DNA of 64,000 nucleotides, from NCBI RefSeq assembly GCF_003576645.1, contig NC_044923.1:1083255-1147254 (forward strand), written 5' to 3'. The DNA is from Ipomoea triloba (taxonomy: Eukaryota > Streptophyta > Magnoliopsida > Solanales > Convolvulaceae). The notes under the pieces are model-generated. The model saw only the letters and a list, made by a program, of their open reading frames with translations. It was not told where the DNA came from and made no database searches. The position numbers and the translations under genes were made by a program. Below, piece after piece: positions 1 through 10,800 of this stretch (positions within the stretch are counted from its first letter, which is position 1; the number at the start of each line of letters is the position of its first letter).

Positions 1-338
1 TGGAATACTTCTGCCTTGATTCTTGTTTAAGATTTGCCGAAGGTTCTATTTGATGCAGCAGATTTTATAGTTTCACTTGGACACAAACATTTTTCCATTA
101 ATCCATTTGTTGGCAGGAAAGCTGTAGCCTTTAATAGTAATGTGTGATTTACTGATTTCCTAGATCTTGTCCTCATGTTCCGACTACTCTAATTCGCAAG
201 TTCCATAATACTAATATCTTGTTTCCATCCAGGCATATGCTTTGAACTTGAACTTGAAGTACATGGATTGTTTCTTCTAGTTTAGTCCTTTAGTTTCTTC
301 ATACTTTTGTGTTCAACTAGAATGGCTGATATGTGTAG

Positions 339-941
339 GTGATATGTTTACAGAAGAACAGAATGAACTAGTTGAATCGGCAGCTGAGATGCTTTATGGC
401 CTAATACATAACCGCTACATATTGACAACCAAAGGACTTGCTGCAATGGTGAGAATCCATTCCATCATTATACAATTTATCCTCCTACAACTGTCACTGT
501 GGGAAACTATCTGGCCTTTTACAGCTAGAGAAGTACAAAAATGCTGAATTTGGTAGATGCCCAAGAGTTTTCTGCTGTGGTCAACCATGCCTCCCTGTTG
601 GTCAGTCAGACATACCTCGACAGAGCACAGTGAAAATTTTTTGCCCTAGGTGTGAAGAAATATACACTCCTAGATCCAGATATCAAGAGAGTATCCTTTT
701 TATGTTCTCTAGATACCTTATCAATGTGCTATAATTACTTGGCATGGCTATCATTTTTTTTTTCATTCAGCATTTTATGCTTGGTTCTTTGGTTCCTTTA
801 CTTTATGAAGGCATCGATGGAGCCTATTTTGGGACGACATTTCCACACCTTTTCCTGTTGACTTACAAACACCTCAAGCCACAGAAGTCTACACAGAGCT
901 ACATCCCTCGGGTATTTGGTTTCAAAGTCCACAAGCCATGA
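339..941 (+). CDS. CKB: Casein kinase II (CK2) regulatory beta subunit, 3' part of gene
   Basis: Three coding exons, 339-448, 525-690 and 811-941, join in frame with GT-AG introns and give the last 134 residues; the upstream exons lie outside the window. The protein reads through [20 protein letters not shown], then a zinc-binding region ([11 protein letters not shown] followed by CPRC), and ends in [10 protein letters not shown] and [11 protein letters not shown], the usual CK2-beta C-terminus. CK2 beta dimerises through its zinc ribbon and tethers two catalytic alpha subunits into the tetrameric Ser/Thr kinase of nucleus and cytosol. The exon at 339 enters with two bases of a split Gly codon, so translation cannot start at the ATG at 344. 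No frame break is visible. Family assignment is firm; which paralogue it is cannot be told. Confidence 0.93.
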
Positions 942-2353
942 TCCTGGAGTTATTACTCGGGATTTGTATCATTATCAATGCTTCAGGAGGGGGGGGATAG
1001 ACACTCACCATATATTCTATAGCTTACATATAAAGGCAAGATACAAGAAGTACAAAGATGCTCAAGTCTATGTCAAATTTCTTGCTTAATGTAGTTTACC
1101 TTCAATCTAAAAGTGTTTTTTCCCACTGTGAATCGCAGTTTTCCCTATTCCTTTTTGTGTTTCTCATTGGCATTCAGTCCACTAAAATGCATCAATCATT
1201 TCAAGAATGATTTGTAATCCTGAAATTCTCATCAAAACATTCAGAATTCCAGTTTTAAGAATACAGTATTACAGTGTGATTTGCTGTGCCCTCTCATTAA
1301 CTCATCTGCTGCTCTATCTTGTGAATTAACACAACACTGTTCTATTGTTTACTGAGAAGAAGTTTATGTTTATTTATTTATTTATTTTTTTTAAAGTCAT
1401 TTTAATCTGTATTCTTTTCTTTAGTTTGTTGGAAACCTTTAATCATTTTACTCCTAATTTTGTGGGCAATTTTAGCCGAGTTGATCTAGCAATTGTCTTG
1501 GTAACTATAAGGTTCAGCTCTTTGTGGGAGCTGCCTATTGCTTTTCTCGGTTTTAATCAATCAATTATGAGCAATCTAAGTTTGTTTACCTCGTAGTTCT
1601 TTGCAGGTTAAGGTCACAAGACGAATTTCATACATAGTACACCTTCTGTAGTGGCTGTGCTTATTCTTGTAAATCAAAGTTTATCAGAAACTTGAGATAA
1701 GCTTAGCAGTCCATTTGAAAATGAAATGAAACAAAAACTTTTGTGGCCTTGTGTTTCTGTCCCTTTCTTATGTAGTCCAGTATCAGTATTCTGTTTCATT
1801 TCACCCTCATGGCTTGTGATAACATGATGACTCACATTGGAAAAATAAGGAAAATTGCTTTTATGTACAATATCGATTTATAAGGTAATTTAAGTTGCCA
1901 CTTGTATGGCAGTGAATCAAATATTATGATATCTTTAAAAGTTTGTCAAAATATATAAACTACATGTCCTGAAGATTGAACCAGTCAACAACATTGTTTG
2001 AATTGAAGGGAGGATTAGATGAGACTTGAGAGTTGAGAGTAAGTGACATGAGAGAATGATATGGGGATGAGATGGACAAGAGCTTGGGGTTATAGAAAAG
2101 GGATAAGAACAACTTATCCAATTGGTGTATAATCAATCATTATGATTGGAAGATGTGGAGCCTATTGACTGTGCACCCTACTTTCATAATTATTATTCCT
2201 TTCTATTATTATTATTGAACAAATTCCATATTAAATATAAAAAGTGCTGCAAAAACTATGGTTAAGTTACACATGATAGCAGTTAAAAGCAGACGAATAT
2301 CACCAGGTAGGTAATGTATTTTTTTTTTTTTTTAAATTAAAACACTGTAAGCA
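942..2353. other. CK2-beta 3' UTR and spacer
   Basis: AT-rich non-coding DNA after the CK2-beta stop. The first few hundred bases are probably 3' UTR. No convincing coding exon, repeat or RNA gene is visible; short ORFs here have no recognisable domains. Confidence 0.5.
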
Positions 2354-2362
2354 AATTTTATA

Positions 2363-2818
2363 GGGTCACACTTGTGTGAGACCGTCTCACGGATCCTTAT
2401 TCGTGAGACGGGTCGGGTCGGGTCGAAGCACCATGCAAATGTCATACTTATATGTGCAAATCTCATACTTATATGCTCAAATATAACACTAATCAAAAAT
2501 ACAATTTTTGTTAATTATAAGAGAAAAAGTAATACATTTTTCATAATAAGTAATGTTGATAAGTGCCTCTCACTTATAATGACAAATATAATACTTTTGA
2601 GGAAAAATATAATACTTTTAAATCGAAATGTAAAAGTATTGTATTTTTCCTTAAAAGTATTACATTTACCCTAATAAGTAACAAAAATTTTATTCCTGAT
2701 TAGTATTACATTTGAGCATATAAGTATGGCATTTGTGCATATAAGTGTTACATTTGCATCTTGACCCGACCCGACCCGACCCGTCTCATGGTGAGACGGT
2801 CTCACACAAGTTTTTGTC
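2363..2818. mobile_element. MULE-type MITE, foldback, 9-bp TSD
   Basis: About 456 bp bounded by ACTTGTGTGAGACCGTCTCAC (2370-2390) and its reverse complement (2791-2811). GGGTCGGGTCG runs follow on the left and CGACCCGACCC runs precede on the right. The inner part is also palindromic: stretches with atataagtatg and gcatataagt pair across the centre, so the element can fold into one long hairpin. AATTTTATA at 2354-2362 and 2819-2827 flanks it as a 9-bp target duplication, the length typical of Mutator-like elements. It has no coding capacity. Confidence 0.82.
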
Positions 2819-2827
2819 AATTTTATA

Positions 2828-3485
2828 AGCTATAATATCGTATACTTTACAAAATTTTATATTGTACTTTATAAATTACACTCTTATATATAATTTTACA
2901 AAGTATACAACATTGTAATATCATTTGAGTATTGAGTAATATAGCATTACAAAATGTTTATACATGTGGTGTAAAGTATATGGAGGGGCTAAGGATGAAT
3001 GAAGCATGAGGGCCCCAATGACATGTCATGGATGGCTAAGATTTAGCCAATTCTCTAGCTGTCCCCACAAACATTCTTGGTTGGATTATTATTGACAAGG
3101 AGGAAATGATTTGGTAGTATAAATTAAATGATTAGATATATATTTGAAATTTCAAATTTTGAATTAAGTATGGCAATAAATTCCATTAAAGATTATAATT
3201 GATCTATCTTGATGTAAAAATTTGGTCAAATTAATGTGAAGATTGTGATTTGTTACTAAACATGACTTATAGTGTGAAGTTGCATTGAACTATACCAAAG
3301 ATTCAAAGAGGGTAAGCTATACAAATCTAAAGATTGAAATTTGAAATGAAATTTAAAAGGAAAAAATAAATAAATGGCAAGCAATAATTTAGTGTATAAT
3401 GTGACAATGTGATAAGACACTTCATTGTGTATGATTTTTGCTTTTGATAGTGTCTTTTTTGGAATTATATATATACATACATACA
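2828..3485. other. AT-rich spacer
   Basis: Non-coding, AT-rich. Oligo-A/T stretches and a short (ATAC)n run near 3473-3490. No gene seen. Confidence 0.5.
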
Positions 3486-3489
3486 TATA

Positions 3490-3900
3490 TACCTACGAGG
3501 GAAGGATTCCCGTGCGGTTGTGCAGTTATGCATCTTAAACATTACAATGACGCATCTTAAGTACATAAATCATGCATCTTAATCACACAAACAAAGCACC
3601 TTAAAAAACACAAACCACGTGTATCTAAAGCTTTAGGCCGACCACGTACCTAAGGTTTTAAAATGGTGTACTTTAAGTTTCAACAACTCACACACCTTAA
3701 AGCATATAAATCACACACCTTAAGAATGAAAATCACGCACCTTAAGCTTTAGGTTCACTCACCTTTTAAGTTTCACCATTGACGCACCTTAAGCACATAA
3801 ACCACACACCTTAAGAAGGAAATAACGCACCTTAAGAAGAAAAACTGCGCACCTAAAATAACCGTAAAACCGCACCGGAAAAAGCCAACCGCACAAGTCA
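3490..3900. repeat. Degenerate array of CACCTTAAG-like units
   Basis: About twelve spaced copies of a motif approximating CGCACCTTAAG or GCATCTTAA, each separated by 10-25 bp of A-rich sequence such as cacataaatcac. The array sits between GTGCGGTTGTGCAG on the left and AACCGCACCGG / CCAACCGCAC on the right, which are inverted relative to each other. This suggests a small foldback element or satellite fragment. No ORF. Identity unknown. Confidence 0.6.
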
Positions 3901-4704
3901 TGTTAAATAGATGGGCTGAGTTAGAGATCCCAAATTATATGCATTGTAGACATTGGTCCAAAAATAACATTCACATTATCTGTAGTTGACACATTTTGTA
4001 TCTGTAGGTGACAATTTCTATACTTGTAGTTATCATATTATGTATCATATTTGTTTATATGTAAGAAACTGTTAATTGTAGGTACAAAATATGTTAACTA
4101 AATGTATAAAATTTTTATATCAAAATTCCCAATGCAATATAAACAAATGGAAGTAGATCAAGAAGACTAGAAGTAAGAAAAAAAGAAAGTTGGTGACCCC
4201 ACAAATGGTTTCTTGTCCTACAAAATAGCAGACATAATCAAACTCCTTTGCAATTTGCATACTCTGAAACTGATAGCAGGCCACCAAATTTGAAGTTCGA
4301 ACCCCAGAAAAAAGAAACAACTGCACATCCAAGTTGATAACACACATCAAAAGCTATATAAAGAAATCCACAGAAAAAAAAAATGATTCCAATCTGATCT
4401 AAAACAACGTTCTCTGAAGGCATCTCAGTTTCAAAAAGCTCAAATTTTTAGCATTGGAAATGCATCAGAAACAGTAGAGAGAGCTTCTGAGCAGACAGCA
4501 AATCAGTTAGTCTAACTTCCACTTCCACCACCAAATCCTCACCCAACTGGCTCAACCAGTTTCACCCAATCTTTGAATCAAGATTCAATCTTTTCTTCTA
4601 CCCATCACCCAATTATCTGAACCCATCAAACCCATTTCAAGAATGCATCTACCCATCTCAATCCCCCAACAAAATATGTCTCTCACCTTCCCATAAGAGA
4701 CATA
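3901..4704 (+). other. Upstream region and 5' UTR of MORN gene
   Basis: AT-rich to about 4350, then a C/T- and A-rich stretch with acccatc runs from about 4500 to 4704 that looks like plant 5' UTR. No TATA box can be assigned with confidence. Confidence 0.4.
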
Positions 4705-7157
4705 ATGGCTCAAAGCTTGAGTCTTTCTCACTCCCCAACTCTGTCATCTCTTCACCACCAGCCCAGTCCTTTTGAACCCACAATTTTTAAGTCATCTGAG
4801 TCTTCTTCATACCCATTTTCCCTCTGTTCTTGCTCACTCCCAGTGATTTTAGCCACAAAAAGGATCACTCTTAGGCTCATTCACCACTCTTACCATTCCT
4901 CTTGGCTCAGAGTCCATATGAAGCTGTTTGTGCTGTTTTCTTTGCCCACCCTTTACTTGACCACAACTTATTACTGGCCTTTCTTTATTAGCTTTCTTTG
5001 CATTGTTTCTGTTTTTCTCCTTGTGGTTTCACTCAATCTAGCCCTGCAGAGGGTCCCCTCAATCCGGTGGCTGTTTGGGAGAACATTGTGCATTAAGTTC
5101 TCCTCTCCAGCTTCTGGATCAAAGCCCCTGCCAAGGGTTGTTTGGTCAATTGGGTCTAAGCCTAAATTGATTAAGAAGCCAGATTCAGGTTGTTGGGTGC
5201 AGGTTTATAACAATGGGGATGTGTATGAGGGTGAATTCCACAAAGGGAAGTGTTCTGGAAGTGGGGTGTTTTACTACCATTTGAGTGGGAGGTATGAGGG
5301 GGAGTGGATTGGTGGGAAATATGATGGATATGGCATCGAAACATGGGCGAAAGGGAGGCGATATCGGGGGCAGTATAGGCAGGGATTGAGGCATGGGGTT
5401 GGGGTTTATAGGTCTTATACTGGGGATGTGTATGCTGGGGAGTGGTGTAATGGGCAGTGTCATGGCTGTGGGGTTCATACTTGTCAGGATGGGAGCACCT
5501 ATGTTGGTGAGTTCAAATCTGGTGTCAAACATGGACTTGGCTATTACCATTTCAGGTGTGAATTTCGAGCTTTCGAGTCCTTTGTTTCATATGCAATTCA
5601 TTCATGTTAATGGCGTATTCAAATGTGATTGGCTTATCCATGTTCTGGTTATCTGAATTGAATTCGGTTTCGTTTTTGCTCTTCTGATTTCTGTGGTTAG
5701 TGTTGGAGCATTGGTGATAGAGTGGATCAATGCTATATTTTGTGTCATTTTGTTTGATTCCTTTGCTCATATGCAATTCATTCGTGTTAATGGCATATTT
5801 GAATGTGATTAGCTTATCCATGTTCTGGTGATCTGAATTGAATTTTGTTTCATTTTTGCTCTTCTGATTTCTGTGGATTGGTGATAGAGTGGATCAATGC
5901 TATATTTTGTGTCATTTTGTTTTAAGTCCTTTGTTCATATGCAATTCGTTAGTGTTAATGACATATTCGAATGTGATTGGCTTGTCCGTGTTCTGGTGAT
6001 CTGCATTGAATCCCTTTTTCATTTTTGCTCTTCTGATTTCTGTGGATTGGTGATAGAGTGGATCAATGCTATATTTTGTGTCATTTTGTTTTGAGTCCTT
6101 TGTTCATATGCAATTCATTCGTGTTAATGACATATTCGAATGTGATTGGCTTGCCCATGATCTGGTGATCTGCATTGATTGAATCCCTTTTTCATTTTCG
6201 CTCTTTTGATTTCAATGATGTGTGTTGGAGCATTGGTGATAGAGTGGATGAATGCTATATTTTTCGTCATTTCAGTCTTACAGGTTTAGTGTTGTGGATT
6301 TAAGCTAGATACCGTATATGTATAATGTGTGAGATCTCCACTATAATTCCCACAAGTCATGAGCTTTAACAAATTAGTTCTGATATCTTCTAATTTGCTC
6401 ACTAACTCCTCTAGAGTGCATAGAACATCTCGCTTTTCTTCTTTGCTGTCATAATTCTCGTTGCCCGTTTATCTTCTTGCTGAAGTACTAAAACGTATAA
6501 TGCATTACTTTCTACAACCTTGTGACCAGTGTACTCGAAAATGTATTATGAATAAGGCGAATAATATGAGTGTTCTAATTCCCTAACGCTGCTTTGAATG
6601 GTCTGCAGAAACGGTGATGTATATGCAGGAGAATATTTTGCAGACAAGATGCACGGTTTTGGGGTCTATCGGTTTGGGAATGGACATCAATACGAGGGAG
6701 CCTGGCACGAGGGAAGAAGGCAAGGTTTTGGGTTGTATACTTTCAGACACGGGGAAACTCAGTCTGGCCACTGGCAAAACGGAGTTCTTAATGGCTCGAC
6801 TTCTCCTAAAATTCGTAATGGATCTTCCATCACAGACGACCACTCTAAATTGCTTCACGCTGTCCAGGTAGTCAAATTTTTTAGCCGTTTTTTTTCCACA
6901 CGGATGTTTATGGTTCATGTTTCATGTTGTTAGTCCAACCAGGCTGCTAAACCGAATTCTATTTTCTCTAGGAAGCGAAGCGGGCTGCTGAGAAAGCTAT
7001 TAACGTGGCAACAGTGGACGAAAGAGTAAAAAGAGCGATTGCAGCAGCTAACAAAGCGGCAACTGCAGCGAGAGTGACAGCCGTGAAGGCAACCCAGAAT
7101 CAGATGCATCCCGACAATAACCATAGCGGTACCCATTGCCTGAGCCTGCAGGCATAA
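4705..7157 (+). CDS. MORN-repeat membrane-anchored protein, complete
   Basis: Exons 4705-5555, 6609-6867 and 6972-7157 join in frame to 431 residues; introns are GT-AG. Residues about 75-115 form one or two hydrophobic segments (FFISFLCIVSVFLLVVSLNLAL), indicating a membrane anchor. From about residue 168 there are eight MORN units, for example YEGEFHKGKCSGSGVF, YAGEWCNGQCHGCGVH and YEGAWHEGRRQGFGLY; the last (QSGHWQNGVLNGS) is degenerate. The C-terminal exon is Ala/Lys-rich and helical (KRAIAAANKAATAARV). MORN repeats usually bind membranes or phospholipids or act as scaffolds. Plant relatives are often labelled 'SET7/9 family', but no SET domain is present, so methyltransferase activity should not be assumed. 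The eIF4G gene converges from the right, its stop 650 bp away. Confidence 0.9.
5575..6273 (+). repeat. Four tandem ~170-bp units in MORN intron 1
   Basis: Units begin at about 5575, 5756, 5925 and 6093. Each starts GAGTCCTTTG..CATATGCAATTC and ends near ATCAATGCTATATTTTGTGTCA. Spacing is 181, 169 and 168 bp, and divergence is a few percent. The first unit overlaps the exon/intron junction region, so the minisatellite was built from intron sequence. Confidence 0.85.
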
Positions 7158-7806
7158 CGGAAACTACAGATTCCGTGCTTCTATTACAATCCATTTCCTC
7201 GTGATATTTGCTCCAACTTGGCTTCGATTTTTACCTTCAAGATAGTCAAACAGCGAGGCATTTGCTTGGAACCACCTTCGGTTTTTGCTGACTGTGGAGC
7301 AAGTTAGGTTCCTCGGCTTCCTCCCATTTATAGGCCCGAAAGTATGTACATGTAATAGCTTGAGGTTTATGAGCAGAAGAAGAAAAGAGACACTTGGAGC
7401 GTTGGCGCTGGACTCGTGTCTCGGGTGAGGTTAGAATGGTCATTAGTTTTTATTTCATATGGAAGGTCAGAACTATGTAGTGTAGCTATTTGGCTTGTTC
7501 TAATGAATATTGCCATGTTTTCTACATGTATCTCTTGGGCTCATGCTATATATATATAGTGATTGGATAACAATTCTGAGAAGGGTTTCCATAAGAACCA
7601 ATCCTCAGACTCAATTATGAAAATAAATAACTCATCTTTATTGAGATGCTAGTACAACAGAAGAATCCAATTTAATGGAGGAAAAGAACTTGCTGTCAAA
7701 TTGAATTATTCAAATGAGAGAGAGTCTCAAAAACATATTTTTGTGGGCATATCTGTCACCAAAGAATACCTGTATATTCAGTTTCTGTAATGGGAAGAAA
7801 TGAATC
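7158..7806. other. Spacer between convergent MORN and eIF4G genes
   Basis: 3' UTRs of both convergent genes plus AT-rich DNA. No additional gene seen. Confidence 0.5.
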
Positions 7807-10800
7807 TCAACCTGACTGAGACACAAGTTGGCTTGGGAGGTTCCGAGGGGCGAAATCGTCCAATTCTATTTTGGAGCTCAGACAGATCTCTCTCAAGAAT
7901 GATTCTCCCTTCACTGACCTTATCATTGCAAATGTGTTCTCAAGAACCTCATGAGCAAGCCCAATTTGAAGATGGCCAGGTTTCTTGATGCTTTCTCTTA
8001 AAAGATTTCCGATTTTTTCGAGAGAGACAACATTCTCAATGATCATTGTACCAAACATGGAGCCAAGAAAAGCTGCTGCTTTTGGTGCATCAGTTATAGC
8101 ATCCTCCAAAGTAGCTAAAACTGATTCAAACCTGATAAAAAAAAAAGCAAATGAATATCTGAACTATAACTGTGAAGATACTCGGAAGACTATATTGATA
8201 GTAACTCTGCCAAGCACCTTGTGCTTAGATGGCATGTAGTGACTCTCTCATATGGGAGGTCATGAGATTGAGCCTCAGTGGAGGCGATATTGACTCTTCG
8301 TGCTTCAACAGGTTGAGAAAGTAATACTACAATGTAATAGGGTCAGCTGTATTAAAAAAAAAAAAAATATATTGATAGTAACTCTGATTCAGTTGGTTTC
8401 TCACCCAGAAATGAGCTGCCCAGAGTCCATTATTCCCCTGGACTTGGTAAGATTGACAAGGAGCCTAGAAAGGAGAATCCTGTCTCTGTCTTTCCTCTCA
8501 AACGAGTCACTTACCCATAACGATATCAGTGTTGGAATAAAACTTGGCGAGTTCAATTCTCTAATACAGAGAACAACTTCATTCTCGTCCACAGCACTGC
8601 AGCAAAAAACATTCAACTTGAAAAAAAAAACAAAAAACTAGAGCAACAGGGTCTAGTATTAGTAAAATCATCAATGATTCAATATAGAAATCCTCTCTCT
8701 CATAACTTTTGTTGAAAACCATCTTCCTTACATATTTAGAGTTACTGTATTGTTGAGAAAGTTCTCCCCATGAATTTAGTATCCAATAAAGAAATCAAGA
8801 ACCCCGTTCTGCTAATTAAGTTGAGAGAGGTATAAACTGCTTCTTTCTTCCTAACAGATTTAGGACAATAAGGAAAAAGGAAAGAAGGAAAGTGCATTCA
8901 TGATAACAGAAAAGCAATTGGGACATCTACTAATCCAAAAACTGACACTAAAACCTCTTATGTACCTTTTACACACATCATACACCATGCAATTTTGCAG
9001 AAAAAGTCGATACATAAAATATGTGCAGTCTAGTATGTAATAGTGACAGTTTGCATTATTTTTCTTTGCTTTTGGTTGGGGGATGTGAAGCCAACAAACA
9101 TAACAACCTGAAAACTACATTATTCTAACTTTTTCTTCTGTATGTTCATGCAAAGTGCAAACTAATGACCGACAGTGACCTTGTCAAGTACAATGTTACC
9201 TGTAAAATTCTCGAATTGCAGAGATGGATAGTTCTGCAAGACGTTCTTCAGGCAATACCTTCTCAGTTATAGGATTTGGTGCAAAAGGATGAGTTTGCAG
9301 ACAAGCTGAGGAAAGTTCACTGGATCTCCCAAATGAACAATTTAAATTCGCTGCATCTCTACTTGCAAAAAGCACATTGCCTTGTTGAATGGAATGATCA
9401 TATACAGAAGGCCTCACAAAACTCTCCATACTATATCGGGATATTGGCTCTTGTCTTATATTATAAGGTAACAGTTCAGATACAGGACTATAACCACCAG
9501 GACCACCTTGGATTATAATGGTCTCTCCAAAACCACTATTTATGTCTGTGGGAGGGGAAACAGAAAGCATTAGTGGTCCACTAGCAGATATTCCCCAAGG
9601 GTCAAGATAAATAGTGTTGTCATTGATAGACGTGTGAGGCAGGGGAAAAGAAGAAGCCTGGCCCTCGTGTAAATGTTTGTCTTCCAGCCTCACATCCTGA
9701 CCTCCAAATCCATGAATATGCGATGGCATTCCATGAACTGCATTTATTTGGGATGTCGATAACATAGTTGTTGCATGATTATCGATGTCCGGTGGATGTC
9801 CCCTTCTAGGAGAAGGAATGTTGTTTGGAGCACGAGTAAATCGATTGGTTTGATGACCTTGTCGCTCTTGATGTGCATCCCTATGTAATTCTTCAAGTTT
9901 TTTGGGGCCTTCAACTTTCCTTCTTTGCTGCCAATTATTTTTTCTCAAGTCAATTACATCCATCAACATGAACCTTAGTCTAGAAGATAAATCTGTGTTG
10001 TTTGCCAAATTTGACAGTATTTCAAAATATGTGTCCATTTGATCCCTGGCTTTGGCATGGTCTATCATTTCACCTATTGTGCACATTAGCTTGCAGAGAG
10101 CCTCAACATCTTCCTCATCCGGATTCTGGTAATCTCCCAGCAATTTCTGGATACACTCATGCATGATCCTTTCTGTCAGCATCTTGTTCTTGTATAATTC
10201 CCCAATCAATCTTATATTTCCTAACATCCTCCTCCTTGCTTGTATCCTCTTTTCTTCTCTTTCCTGATCAGACTGTTTGAACTCTCCATCCCCTTCCATT
10301 TTCTCTGCTTCAGCCTGTTCTCTTTCTCCTCTTTCAAATTCTTCCTGGCATTTATTTAGAAGCAATCTCTTAAAGGTGATTCTCTGATCATCCTCAACAA
10401 AATCAGGAAGCTCACTGGAAAGATGATAACACAAATCAACATACATCTCACAGAACGTTGGTTCCATCAGGGCTTTGTCAAATATCTGTGAAATGACACC
10501 AGCAAGAGTGGCAGCATTGTCTATAGAAACATCCTTCACTTGCTGAAACAGCCTCTCAAAATTTTGAGGAGTCAACTTATTAAGAATAGCTTTCAGCTGT
10601 CTCTGTTTCCCCTCCTCAACATCATTGGCTTTCCTCACCTCATATTTCTTCTGAGCTCTGTGCAGTGGAGATTGAGGACTCGGACCTTTTACAGAGCGAG
10701 GAGCACGCTGCCATTTATTTCCATTACGGGAATTACGTTGCATTGGTGCATGAACCCGAAGGTTCCTTCCAACATCATAGTTTCCTCGTTGACCAGGTCG

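Noticed and set aside
3256..3486. 76-codon minus ORF
   Set aside because: Low-complexity AT-rich translation without domain or splice context.
4705..7157. Annotation as SET7/9 histone methyltransferase
   Set aside because: Only MORN repeats are shared with SET7/9; there is no SET domain.
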